From: JAHDHW01 sp965277415
GTDB taxonomy: Bacteria > Bacteroidota > Bacteroidia > Chitinophagales > Saprospiraceae
Direction: 5' to 3'
Assembly (NCBI GenBank): GCA_965277415.1
Contig: CBDICS010000005.1
Coordinates: forward strand, 1-64,000
Length of the DNA: 64,000 nt
In this document: piece after piece, positions 19,114 through 26,822 of the stretch
Numbering within the stretch: position 1 is the stretch's first letter
Layout of the letters: each line of letters starts with the position of its first letter
Notes under the pieces: generated by a model
Databases searched by the model: none
Seen by the model: the letters and a program-made list of their open reading frames with translations, nothing else
What the model was told of the DNA's origin: nothing
Translations under genes and position numbers: made by a program

Positions 19114-19376
19114 TAATAATTAAGGCCCAAAATCGCCAACAAAGCAAGACTTTGATCTTAATGTTGAACGAAACCGGTCACCAAGGATTTATTGTGTACT
19201 ATGTGGATTGAATAAAAAGAGAAATTATTTATTAGGTGCTATAGAGTACATATAATTCTAGAAGGAATAAATATTGTAAAATAGAAAATAAAGTCTGTTA
19301 GAGAAACTGGGATTGAGTCTGAGGGAATTAATTTTGGGGAGGGGAGGTGTTTTTACAGACTGGCGTTCTTGGCAAG
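19114..19376 (+). repeat. Repeat A plus G-rich tail, most complete copy
   Basis: It has the ATAATTAAGG head, AATGTTGAACGAAACCGGTCACC, then a second half with GAATAAATATTG, GAGAAACTGGGATTGAGTC, GGGGAGGGGAGGTG and an end TTTTTACAGACTGGCGTT followed by CTTGGCAAG. The second half recurs at 21420-21541 and, degenerate, at about 26701-26795. Confidence 0.65.
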
Positions 19377-19463
19377 CAAAAAAACAGAATTCTTGTCCAA
19401 TTCAAAGAAACTTATTCGTCTAGTAGATGATAATGAATTATTAATGATAAAACTTGTAAAAAA

Positions 19464-19814
19464 ATGAAAGATTTCATGATGCTTTTCCACAGTGAATCAG
19501 ACCCGAATTTTGAACCAACGCCAGAAGAAATTCAAGCAGAAGTAAAAGCTTGGCAAAATTGGATGGGAGGAATTAGTGCACAAGGCAAATTAAAGAACCC
19601 CGGTGAAGCTTTAGGATTCGAAGGAAAAACTATGCATGCTGATGGAGCAATTACAGACGGCCCATACGCAGAATTAAAAGAAATGGTAGGAGGTTTCATA
19701 ATTGTGAATGCTGCATCAATTGATGAAGCGATAAAACTTGCAGATGGCTGCCCTGCACTGAGCAACGGGGGAAAAGTAGAGGTTAGAGACATCATGGTGT
19801 TCGAAGGAATGTAA
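19464..19814 (+). CDS. YCII/DGPF-domain protein
   Basis: The 116-residue protein has the YCII-related (DGPF) pattern: MKDFMMLFHSE, TDGPYAELKEMVGGF (the DGPF-type signature) and a C-terminal GKVEVRDIMVFEG. These small dimeric alpha/beta proteins commonly sit next to ECF sigma factors of the ECF42 group and may serve in signalling or as enzymes of unknown reaction. Here the sigma factor begins 6 bases after the stop, so the two are translationally linked. Confident family call, unknown function. Confidence 0.9.
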   Translation: MKDFMMLFHSESDPNFEPTPEEIQAEVKAWQNWMGGISAQGKLKNPGEALGFEGKTMHADGAITDGPYAELKEMVGGFIIVNAASIDEAIKLADGCPALSNGGKVEVRDIMVFEGM

Positions 19815-19820
19815 AAACCA

Positions 19821-21065
19821 ATGGTTGATAACCAACTGACAGAAATATTTAGAACAGAGTATGGCAACCTAGTTGCTGTACTTTGTCATTTCTATGGGAT
19901 AGAGAATATTCAATTGGCTGAGGATATCGTAAGTGATACTTTTCTTCATGCTATGAAAGTATGGTCTCATAAAGGTGTACCCGATTTCCCCAAGGCGTGG
20001 CTAAGGAAAGTTGCCCTCAACAAATTCATAGACTACTATCGTAGAAATCAGACTTTTAAAGAAAAGGTTAAAGACAATTATATTCAGAACCAGAAACAAG
20101 CAGATGAAACTATTTTGAATGAACAACTCATTTCAGATGGTTTGTTGAATATGATTTTCGCTATTTGCAATTCCAATCTCAAAATTGATACACAAATATG
20201 CTTGGCTCTAAGATTATTATGTGGATTTAATATAGATCAAATTGCAACTGCTCTTCTTACAAACAAAGAGAATATCAATAAAAAATTATATAGAGGTAAA
20301 CAACAACTAAGAAAATATAAGGCCTCTTGGAATCAGCTAAATTCAAATGACTATGTTGCAAGAGTAGCCCCAGCCTTAAGAATTATTTATCTACTTTTCA
20401 ATGAAGGGTACTACAGTAGTTCCAGCGATAAAAACATTAGACAAGATTTTTGCTGGGAAGCTATGAGGTTGGCTATATTTATGTCAGAGCAAACATTCTT
20501 GCAAAAAAAGGACACCTATGCATTGATTGCCTTGATGTGTTTTCATACATCAAGATTCGATTCCAGAACAAATTCGAATGGTCAATACATTCTTTATATG
20601 GAGCAAGACAAGAGTAAATGGAATTCAGACCTGATCAAGAAAGGTGAATATTATCTGGCTAAATCTGCCAATGGAATCGAAGTCTCGAAATATCATTTGG
20701 AAGCTGCTATTGCTTACTGGCACACAACAGAAGCTCACGATAAATGGAATAACATACTCCAATTGTATAATAGACTTCTCATCCTAGAATACTCCCCCGT
20801 AATTGCTATGAATCGAACTTATGCTCTTGCTCTTGCAAACTCAACTCAGGAAGCCATTATAGAAGCAAGGAAATTGAATTTGGATGATAATTATTATTAT
20901 TTTTGGCTTATGGCTGAGCTATTCCGCCTAAATAAAGAACCAGATAAGGAAATCGAATATTTAAATAAAGCCTTAGGATTGGTAAATAAAACTAGTGAAA
21001 AGAACATCCTCAAAACTAAATTGGAAAAAGCCAACCGAGAATCGAGTGGCAACCGACGAGGCTAA
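19821..21065 (+). CDS. ECF42-type RNA polymerase sigma factor with C-terminal extension
   Basis: The 414-residue protein has sigma2 (LVAVLCHFYGIENIQLAEDIVSDTF, then WLRKVALNKFIDYYRR) and sigma4 (CLALRLLCGFNIDQIATALL) in the first ~170 residues. A long DUF6596/TPR-like extension follows (RVAPALRIIYLLFNEGYY, YHLEAAIAYWH, SPVIAMNRTYALA). This architecture and the neighbouring DGPF protein define the ECF42 group, in which the extension takes the place of an anti-sigma factor. The last residues (ESSGNRRG) and the stop are encoded by an intron remnant, so the natural C-terminus was replaced, probably by only a few residues. Confidence 0.88.
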   Translation: MVDNQLTEIFRTEYGNLVAVLCHFYGIENIQLAEDIVSDTFLHAMKVWSHKGVPDFPKAWLRKVALNKFIDYYRRNQTFKEKVKDNYIQNQKQADETILNEQLISDGLLNMIFAICNSNLKIDTQICLALRLLCGFNIDQIATALLTNKENINKKLYRGKQQLRKYKASWNQLNSNDYVARVAPALRIIYLLFNEGYYSSSSDKNIRQDFCWEAMRLAIFMSEQTFLQKKDTYALIALMCFHTSRFDSRTNSNGQYILYMEQDKSKWNSDLIKKGEYYLAKSANGIEVSKYHLEAAIAYWHTTEAHDKWNNILQLYNRLLILEYSPVIAMNRTYALALANSTQEAIIEARKLNLDDNYYYFWLMAELFRLNKEPDKEIEYLNKALGLVNKTSEKNILKTKLEKANRESSGNRRG

Positions 21066-21191
21066 ATAATAGTCTCACTGGAGAGCCCTCTCACCACGAA
21101 GCGTACTGATCAAGTACTTCGCGGTTCACAGAACAAAACTTTCTTTTTCTGGATTTTGGTTTCGGGTTTTCACTGTATTTGACTTCAGATA
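21038..21191 (-). mobile_element. Group II intron 3' remnant, copy 2
   Basis: It matches 14533-14700: the 3' end (plus strand AATCGAGTGGCAACCGACGA), a domain-V-like hairpin at 21093-21125 and a short RT-tail-like stretch (LEYYLK). The domain VI stem is mismatched here (TCTCACTGG against CCGACGAGG). Everything upstream of the RT tail is replaced by another repeat. It abuts and overlaps the 3' end of the sigma gene. Confidence 0.6.
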
Positions 21192-21194
21192 ATA

Positions 21195-21326
21195 TTCCAG
21201 CTCACTTTAAGGACCTGATTTCGCGTTTTTGTATTCCCATAGCTGAGCTATGAAAAGACAAAAACGCTTCTTCAGAACCTTAAATTGAACCTTTTCGCCT
21301 TCGACAATAATTTTTAAACAGGTTCT
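21195..21326 (+). repeat. AACCTGTCC repeat, left-truncated copy
   Basis: It aligns with the right three quarters of the complete element at 32460-32623: CTGATTTCGCG, TTTTTGTATTCCCATAGCT, GACAAAAACGCTTCTTCAG, CTTTTCGCCTTCGACAATAA and a terminal CAGGTTCTTAA. The left TIR is missing where it joins the intron remnant. Confidence 0.7.
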
Positions 21327-21541
21327 TAATGTTGAACGAAACCGGCCACCAAGAATTTATAATCTGCTATGGAGATTGAATAAAGAGAATAAACATTTCC
21401 TAGGAGTTAAACAGCCTCTAAAAGAAATAGATGTTGTAGCAATAAATTAGAAAAGAGAGCCTGATAGAGAAGCTAGGATTGAGTCTTAAGGGATGAATTT
21501 TTGGGCAGGGAGGTTTCTTTACGGACTGGTGTTGGTGGCAA
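21325..21541 (+). repeat. Repeat A plus G-rich tail, copy 2 (left-truncated)
   Basis: It starts CTTAATGTTGAACGAAACCGG, lacking the hairpin head. It continues through GAGATTGAATAAAGAG, GAAGCTAGGATTGAGTC and GGGCAGGGAGG to TTTACGGACTGGTGTT and GGTGGCAAT. The next gene starts 56 bases on. Confidence 0.65.
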
Positions 21542-21596
21542 TCAGGTACAAAAATTGCAAGATAATAGCTTTTAGCATTTTGATAATACAGAGTGT

Positions 21597-22736
21597 ATGA
21601 AGTACCTTTTTTTAGTACTATTTTTTTTAATTTCAATGAGCACATGGGCTCAAAAAGATAGTATAGAATATCAGCATTTAAAATTTACAGGGGACTTTCG
21701 ATTCAGGATAGAACATGACTGGAATGCTCGAAAGTCGAACGGACTTATAAGAGATGACCGAAGCAGGCTTCGTTATAGATTTAGATTCGGGTTGAACTAT
21801 TCAATTGACAAACACTCTTCATTCGGAGGAAGAATTAGAAGTGGCAATATTAATGACCAACAAGGACCACATGTAACTATTGGAAGTAATAAAGGCGAAT
21901 TTGGTTTAGTACAACTTGGGCTTGAGAAATTATTTTACCAATATAAAAGAAAAAAAATAATAGGATGGATTGGTAAAAACTCTATTCCGTTAGAGAAATT
22001 AAACGAATTATTTTGGAATGATAATGTATTCGTAGAAGGTTTGGGGGTGAAATACAAACCGCTTGATAAGGACGATAAGTTTTTAAGTCAATTAAAATTT
22101 AATTTTGGTCATTTCATAATCCAATCTAATAATCAAACTTTTAATAAAGATAGTTACTTGCAAATAGCTCAATTCGACTTAAAAATACTTAAGAATAGAA
22201 TCAGTATATTTCCTGGGCTTTATATCTTCAAAAGACTTGGAAATTTTCCAGATAATAAACAAACCTTTCATTTAGATTATTCGATTTTTCATTTGGGGCT
22301 TGATGTGCAAATTACTAATAAACCAAAAGTAAGTTTAGGGATAGAGCTTTACCATAATTATGAGGATTATTCAAATCATGATTCAATACCATCTAAGTTA
22401 AAAGATCAGAAAAGTGGATTAGTCATTTCTGCTAAATATGGAAAAGTAAAAAGAAAGGGAGACTGGCTAATTCATCTTTATTACGCTAATTTAGCGAAGT
22501 TCGCAATTGTTGACTATTTCGCACAAAACGATTGGGCAAGATGGGATTATTCATCTATCAATGCAACAGGGTCAAGAATTTCGAATTTTCACGGACTTGA
22601 ATTGAGAATTGGTTATGCCTTAAATGAAAAATTTAATCTTATCTTAAGATCTTATTTTGTCGAAGAATTAATTCAAATGGGGAATTTTAAAGAGAATGGA
22701 AATAGAATTAGATTAGATCTAAATATTGGATTCTAA
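21597..22736 (+). CDS. Putative outer-membrane porin, 379 aa
   Basis: A signal peptide (MKYLFLVLFFLISMSTWA-Q) precedes a beta-barrel protein: FTGDFRFRIEHDW, RDDRSRLRYRFRFGLNY, SSFGGRIRSGN and alternating hydrophobic/polar strands to a C-terminal aromatic (LDLNIGF). This order fits the Bacteroidota 'putative porin' family of the outer membrane. No specificity can be assigned. It is monocistronic and directly behind a repeat. Confidence 0.8.
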   Translation: MKYLFLVLFFLISMSTWAQKDSIEYQHLKFTGDFRFRIEHDWNARKSNGLIRDDRSRLRYRFRFGLNYSIDKHSSFGGRIRSGNINDQQGPHVTIGSNKGEFGLVQLGLEKLFYQYKRKKIIGWIGKNSIPLEKLNELFWNDNVFVEGLGVKYKPLDKDDKFLSQLKFNFGHFIIQSNNQTFNKDSYLQIAQFDLKILKNRISIFPGLYIFKRLGNFPDNKQTFHLDYSIFHLGLDVQITNKPKVSLGIELYHNYEDYSNHDSIPSKLKDQKSGLVISAKYGKVKRKGDWLIHLYYANLAKFAIVDYFAQNDWARWDYSSINATGSRISNFHGLELRIGYALNEKFNLILRSYFVEELIQMGNFKENGNRIRLDLNIGF

Positions 22737-22861
22737 CTCAGTGCAGCCAATAAATATTGTAGAAGTAAATTAGAAAGTTTGTTTATTTTAGAGCGAAATG
22801 ATAAAGCAATAGTATTGATAATCAACAACTTATAGTTCTTGGTCAGAATAAAGAAGTAAAA

Positions 22862-23431
22862 ATGAAAATCATTAGTTTTCTCATCTGTATATTAATCACA
22901 ACTATTGGTTTTTCACAGATTAATACATTTTACATTGAGCCAATTCTAACTGAACCAAATTACAGTGCTGTTCAAGACAGTCATATGGTTATTAGAAACA
23001 CAGTAAACAACAATGATAAACTTTTTCTATTCATAGGTGGGTCAAATTATCCATACAATAGCTCTCATTGTCTGTACATCACTCAACCTCCAGGTTTCGC
23101 AATTTTAAATCATAATGCACCTATAAAATTAAGTGCTATAAACAACGTCGTTTGGGAGTACATGTTAACTTCTGAAACTTCAACCAATATAGAGGAAATT
23201 GAAAAAAATCATTTATTCTCAATTTATCCTAATCCAGCAAACTTACAATTGAATGTACAATTAGGGAAAAACATGTTAGGCAAAACGTTCTATGTTAGAA
23301 ACACCGTAGGACAGACTATTTGGTCGGGTACGGTTAACGATTCCACAATTAGTTTAAGCCTAACTAATCTTGTTGCAGGAGCATATTTTTTTAGCATTGA
23401 AAACCAAACATCAATGTTTATTAAAGAATAG
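22862..23431 (+). CDS. Small secreted protein with T9SS type A sorting domain
   Basis: The 189-residue protein has a signal peptide (MKIISFLICILITTIGFS-Q), a short ~95-residue body without recognised domain, and a C-terminal ~70-residue type A sorting domain (FSIYPNPANLQLNVQL, VRNTVGQTIWSG, LTNLVAGAYFFSIEN). It is expected to be exported by T9SS and anchored or released. The body is far shorter than usual for T9SS cargo. The domain ends in MFIKE, close to the normal KxxxxK end. Repeat A starts soon after the stop. Confidence 0.8.
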   Translation: MKIISFLICILITTIGFSQINTFYIEPILTEPNYSAVQDSHMVIRNTVNNNDKLFLFIGGSNYPYNSSHCLYITQPPGFAILNHNAPIKLSAINNVVWEYMLTSETSTNIEEIEKNHLFSIYPNPANLQLNVQLGKNMLGKTFYVRNTVGQTIWSGTVNDSTISLSLTNLVAGAYFFSIENQTSMFIKE

Positions 23432-23790
23432 AAGCACATAATAATTAAGGTCGAATTTGCCCACAAGGCAAAGCTTTGATCTAAATGTTGAACGAAACCG
23501 GTCCCCAAGAGTTAATTGTCTATTATGGAGATTAAATAAAAAGAACTTGCTGCTTTCCATTATCTCTTAGAATCATTAACATAATAAAAAAACGGCTATT
23601 CTTCTTAACACAATTTTTTAATATATTAATTTGTAATGTATTGATAATCAGTGGTATGAAAAATGATAATAATAAAGTATATAAATATAAACAAACACAA
23701 GTGTCAAAATTTGTCCACATAAAAGAAAAAATACTAGCCTACCTTTCAAGTGTGTTTTAATTTATTTTTAACCTTAAAAAATTATTTATC
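23432..23790. other. Intergenic region with repeat A copy and AT-rich lectin leader
   Basis: Repeat A copy (23440-23550) is followed by an AT-rich stretch that must hold the promoter of the lectin gene. ATG 23791 is preceded by an A/T-rich leader typical of Bacteroidota start regions. Confidence 0.4.
23440..23550 (+). repeat. Repeat A, copy 4
   Basis: The head is ATAATTAAGGTCGAATTTGCCC with hairpin arms TTGCC/GGCAA, then AAATGTTGAACGAAACCGGTCC and GGAGATTAAATAAAAAGA. It lies 10 bases behind a stop codon, like the other copies. Confidence 0.65.
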
Positions 23791-24183
23791 ATGGCAAATT
23801 ACACTGTAACCACAACTGTTGGAGGAACAGATCAACCAAGTAGTACTTGGGTTTTAAATTCTCCTAATAATCCAAACAATTTAATCGCTGTTAATATTTC
23901 AAGTGATGGCACAACTTTAACTGGCACTTACCAATGTAAAACTAAAGGTCCCGTTGGCTTTTCTGGCAAATATGCCATTAATTCAAATCATGATGTGGAT
24001 GTAACAACTACTTGGGGTGGAAGCACTCATCCTGGTGGTACTTGGAAGCTAGGACATCCTAATAATTCAAATAAAATAATTGCACTTAATGTATCTGCCA
24101 GTGATGACGGAACAACGCTAACAGGTACTTGTCAACATACAACGCAAGGCGTACTCGATTGTAAATGTGTTTTACAAGGGTAA
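23791..24183 (+). CDS. OAA-like (Oscillatoria agglutinin family) lectin, 130 aa
   Basis: The protein consists of two tandem ~65-residue repeats: YTVTTTVGGTDQPSSTW..NLIAVNISSDGTTLTGTY..GPVGFSG and VDVTTTWGGSTHPGGTW..KIIALNVSASDDGTTLTGTC. The pattern WGGS..HPGGTW...ALNV.S.DGG.TL.GT matches the OAA family of high-mannose-binding beta-barrel lectins. Repeat 2 keeps the WGG carbohydrate-contact motif; repeat 1 has VGG instead of WGG. Three cysteines near the C-terminus are unusual. There is no signal peptide, so the lectin is cytoplasmic or released by lysis. Cyanobacterial and bacterial relatives bind oligomannose. Avidin-like folds look superficially similar but lack these motifs. Confidence 0.7.
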   Translation: MANYTVTTTVGGTDQPSSTWVLNSPNNPNNLIAVNISSDGTTLTGTYQCKTKGPVGFSGKYAINSNHDVDVTTTWGGSTHPGGTWKLGHPNNSNKIIALNVSASDDGTTLTGTCQHTTQGVLDCKCVLQG

Positions 24184-24253
24184 ATTAATTTTACTCTTAT
24201 TGAATCAGCAATCAATTACAGAACTTTGAGTTCTTAATCAAAATAACAGGAAA

Positions 24254-24292
24254 AGGATTTTGAAGGTGTTTTGCCTTCAGAATCCTCTTATT
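24254..24292 (+). terminator. Intrinsic terminator after lectin gene
   Basis: AGGATTTTGAAGG pairs with CCTTCAGAATCCT (13-bp stem, one mismatch, 7-base loop), followed by CTTATT. The T-run is weak but position, 70 bases after the stop, fits. Confidence 0.6.
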
Positions 24293-24319
24293 CCGATTAG
24301 CTACGCCATATATGGCCCC

Positions 24320-24434
24320 CGTCAGAGTGTAAAAAAACTAAAAAACTTATGCTGAGGATTGGCTATACTTCTTTTTTTACGTACTCCTCTGCGATAGAGG
24401 GATGAGTATTTTTACAAACTGCCGTTATGGGCAA
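24320..24434 (+). repeat. MITE-like repeat with TIRs and GC-rich hairpin, copy 2
   Basis: Second copy of 13294-13410: starts CGTCAGAGTGTAAAA, ends TTTTTACAAACTGCCGTT. The interior keeps CTTATGCTGAGGATTGG and ACGTACTCCTCTGCGATAGA. Confidence 0.7.
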
Positions 24435-24687
24435 TGAAGAAACTCCATCGTTTATAGATTTTATCTTCAACGATATATTATTCTGTTTAAGTTAAAAACA
24501 TTGTAATTGTTCAGAATAAGATTCCGAATATGAAAAAATCATATTCAATGAAATTTCAGAAAGTGTGATATAGGGAGTTGTAATGGATTAGGTAAATTTA
24601 TTCTATAGAAAGACCGTTGAATATATGTAATTAAAAGCTTAAATTTGGTGTTGATAGTCAATGTATTTATAATCAAAAAGTTGACAA

Positions 24688-25263
24688 ATGAAAAATGCAG
24701 TTCAAAATATTCCAGAAAGCCTCATCTACGAGATGGTAGGGGGGAAACCTATTTATTATAGAGGTTATAAAGAATATTTGAAAGGTAAAAAACAAATTGA
24801 AGAACTAATGGGAAGTAGCTATCTACAATCACTAATAATTACCAAATTAGTGTTTCTACTTATGTCAAATCTGAGTAAAAAGTATCAGGTATTAACTAAT
24901 GAGGTAGGCTTACAATTTAAAGATAAAGGATGGCGAGCTGCGGATATAGCAATTATAGAGACTAAAAAATTAAAAGGAGTTAAAAAGACCAATAAATATC
25001 TAAATGTTGCTCCCAAAATAGTAATTGAAATTGATACAAAAGCAGAGCTAGAAGAAGTTAAAGATTCCTTAGGTTACTTTCATAAGAAGACTGATGAGTT
25101 ACTAAGTTTTGGTGTAGAGCGTGTGATTTGGATATTTACTGATTCAGAGAAAATAATGATTTCAGAGAAAAACAAAGACTGGCAAATTTTAAATTGGTCA
25201 AAAGATATTGAAGTGATGGATGGTTTAACTGCTAACATTGAATCACTTATTGATTTTGAATAG
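24688..25263 (+). CDS. Uma2-family (DUF820) PD-(D/E)XK nuclease-like protein
   Basis: The 191-residue protein follows the Uma2 pattern: N-terminal ESLIYEMVGGKPIYYRGY, QSLIITKLVFLL, then the nuclease core GWRAADIAII (Asp), PKIVIEIDTKAE (E-x-D/K region) and FGVERVIWIF. In the usual Uma2 core the third position is E-[IV]-x-S; here EIDTKAE is a variant, so catalysis is uncertain. Uma2 proteins are abundant in cyanobacteria and some Bacteroidota and their biological role is poorly known. Single gene behind a repeat. Confidence 0.8.
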   Translation: MKNAVQNIPESLIYEMVGGKPIYYRGYKEYLKGKKQIEELMGSSYLQSLIITKLVFLLMSNLSKKYQVLTNEVGLQFKDKGWRAADIAIIETKKLKGVKKTNKYLNVAPKIVIEIDTKAELEEVKDSLGYFHKKTDELLSFGVERVIWIFTDSEKIMISEKNKDWQILNWSKDIEVMDGLTANIESLIDFE

Positions 25264-25315
25264 AAAACTAAAACATTTCACTTCCTATCCAATTATTATT
25301 CAAAACAACTTCATT

Positions 25316-26431
25316 TTATTCTTTAGTGATAAGACCAAATTGTTTAAATTTTTCTATTAAAAAATTAGCATACCGAATGAATCCTAAATCGGTAAAGTGG
25401 ACTCCATCAACTGTTCCTTCATGGTCATCTCCAGTAGCATTTTTACTTTCGATATAATAAATATGATCAAATCCATCTTCAATCATTTTTGTGTATTCAG
25501 TTTTTAGAGCTGTATTCAATTGATTAATATTTTCATCCATCTCTTTATCCAGAATCGATGGTTCGTATATAAAATTTTCAACAAAAATAATGGCCGTTTC
25601 AGGATGCTTCTCTCTAATGGTTTTTACCAAAGGGATGGTTCTATTAGCAATTTGCTCTGCATCCTTCATGTTTGGTAAACATTCTATCACATAGAAAGCT
25701 GGGTTTAATTCTGATATCAATTTCGCTATTGCTTGCTCCATTCTTCCATTTCCACTGAATCCAAAATTGATGCAGTCAATATTTAATTTTCTGGAAATAA
25801 TATTGGTATGTGCCATGCCTGGACGAGATGCACAACCACCTTGTGTTATACTAGTTCCATAAAAGATTATTGGTTTATAATTGTTCTTTAATGATTTTTT
25901 AATCACACTATTAGAATCAATGCCTACTTCAATATTCACAAGGCCATCATATAGGGGTAAAAACATTTTAAACTCCCTCATTTCACTTGTCATATTATTT
26001 ATTAGCAGGGATTCATTGTCAATACCTGCTGGCCGAGCAGTATTTAAATATTGCCATTTACCTTTGTTATTAAAGTATAAATCAATGCCTTTAATTCCGG
26101 TTTCAGCCATGTGATTCATTTTGAAATTATTTTGAACAGTCCATTTTACGCTAATACTAGTGGAATTAGAAAGGAACTTAATAGACATTCCCGCTGAAGC
26201 TTTAGATAATTCCCACACAGGTTTTCGAACAATCTCTTTATACGAAATAGGTAATCTATCATATCGGTTTTCTTTCAGAGAATCCGGAATCTCAGTACCT
26301 TCTAGTATAAAAAAATCTTTACCATAATAAATGACATTTTTTAGCTCTTGCGAAATAGTTAAGGTTGGAAAACTTAGAAATAAAAGGATATAAAGATATT
26401 GATATGCTGGTTTATGTTTTTTTGTCATCAT
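25316..26431 (-). CDS. SGNH/GDSL hydrolase with GxDLY-type N-terminal domain
   Basis: A signal peptide (about residues 1-28, ending TLTIS-Q) is followed by an N-terminal beta-sandwich of the type paired with GDSL_3 lipases (IKGIDLYFNNKGKWQYL) and a C-terminal SGNH domain. Block I is IIFYGTSITQGG with the nucleophilic Ser. Block III/GxN is INFGFSGNGRM, and block V is DGVHFTDLGFIRYA with Asp and His. It probably removes acyl groups from carbohydrate or peptide substrates in the periplasm. It lies opposite to its neighbours. Confidence 0.85.
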   Translation of the reverse strand: MMTKKHKPAYQYLYILLFLSFPTLTISQELKNVIYYGKDFFILEGTEIPDSLKENRYDRLPISYKEIVRKPVWELSKASAGMSIKFLSNSTSISVKWTVQNNFKMNHMAETGIKGIDLYFNNKGKWQYLNTARPAGIDNESLLINNMTSEMREFKMFLPLYDGLVNIEVGIDSNSVIKKSLKNNYKPIIFYGTSITQGGCASRPGMAHTNIISRKLNIDCINFGFSGNGRMEQAIAKLISELNPAFYVIECLPNMKDAEQIANRTIPLVKTIREKHPETAIIFVENFIYEPSILDKEMDENINQLNTALKTEYTKMIEDGFDHIYYIESKNATGDDHEGTVDGVHFTDLGFIRYANFLIEKFKQFGLITKE

Positions 26432-26554
26432 AATTTTTTTTGTAAAATTTCAATCTGTTTATTTCTATTTGTATAAACCATAATTCAAATATATGAACGA
26501 GTCTATATCAAATATAGAAGTATTATCTATTATCTTAAATAATGAAGCATATAA

Positions 26555-26616
26555 GTTCTGTAGAAGAGATGCTATAACATTTTATAAGTAACTTTTAGTC
26601 TTATACTTCACTATAT
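26555..26616 (-). repeat. Single end of the TTAA MITE family
   Basis: It starts GTTCTGTAGAAGAGATGCTA and continues ACATTTTATAAGTAACTTT..CTTATACTTCACTAT. It matches ~60 bp of the right end of the 12325-12481 element with about seven differences. The opposite TIR is not found downstream, so this is a solo end or a diverged relative. Confidence 0.65.
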
Positions 26617-26700
26617 TTATTGGAACGGTTTAGATATATATTTGGCTTAACAAAATGTTTGTTTAGGAGCTACTTTAAGCTTATATTAGAGTGTATTATT

Positions 26701-26795
26701 TTAAAAGAAATAAATGTTGTATAAATAAAATAAAAATAAAGCCTGGTAGAAATGTTGAAGAGAAGCTGTTTGGAAGTGGAGATTTCTTATGGATG
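26701..26795 (+). repeat. Degenerate tail of repeat A/G family
   Basis: AAAAGAAATAAATGTTGTA, AATAAAGCCTGGTAGAAATG and GGAGATTTCTTATGG follow the order of 21420-21530, but the ACTGGCGTT end is lost. It lies just upstream of the CHAT operon. Confidence 0.4.
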
Positions 26796-26822
26796 AACAT
26801 TTTATATAGTAAAAAATAAAAT

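Larger units (their letters stand above)
24184..24687. other. Intergenic region with terminator and TIR-bounded repeat
   Basis: It holds the lectin terminator (24254-24292), a MITE-like repeat (24320-24434), then AT-rich sequence with TCAGAATAAGATTCC at about 24511, a 15-mer also present near 38965. Confidence 0.4.
26432..26822. other. Divergent intergenic region with two degenerate repeats
   Basis: Between the SGNH hydrolase and the CHAT operon, which are divergent, lie a MITE end (26555-26616) and a decayed repeat tail (26701-26795). Both promoters must lie here; no clear TAnnTTTG box was found. Confidence 0.4.

Noticed and set aside
18956..19147. Minus-strand open frame of 63 codons
   Set aside because: Antisense to a gene remnant and running into repeat A; hydrophobic but without start-region support.
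13294..24434. Chromosomal integron with attC sites (single genes, mostly one strand, repeats between them)
   Set aside because: No integron integrase in the window. The GTT of the shared end is followed by a conserved GGCAA, no RYYYAAC/GTTRRRY pairs are found, and the repeats fall into several unrelated families with their own terminal inverted repeats.
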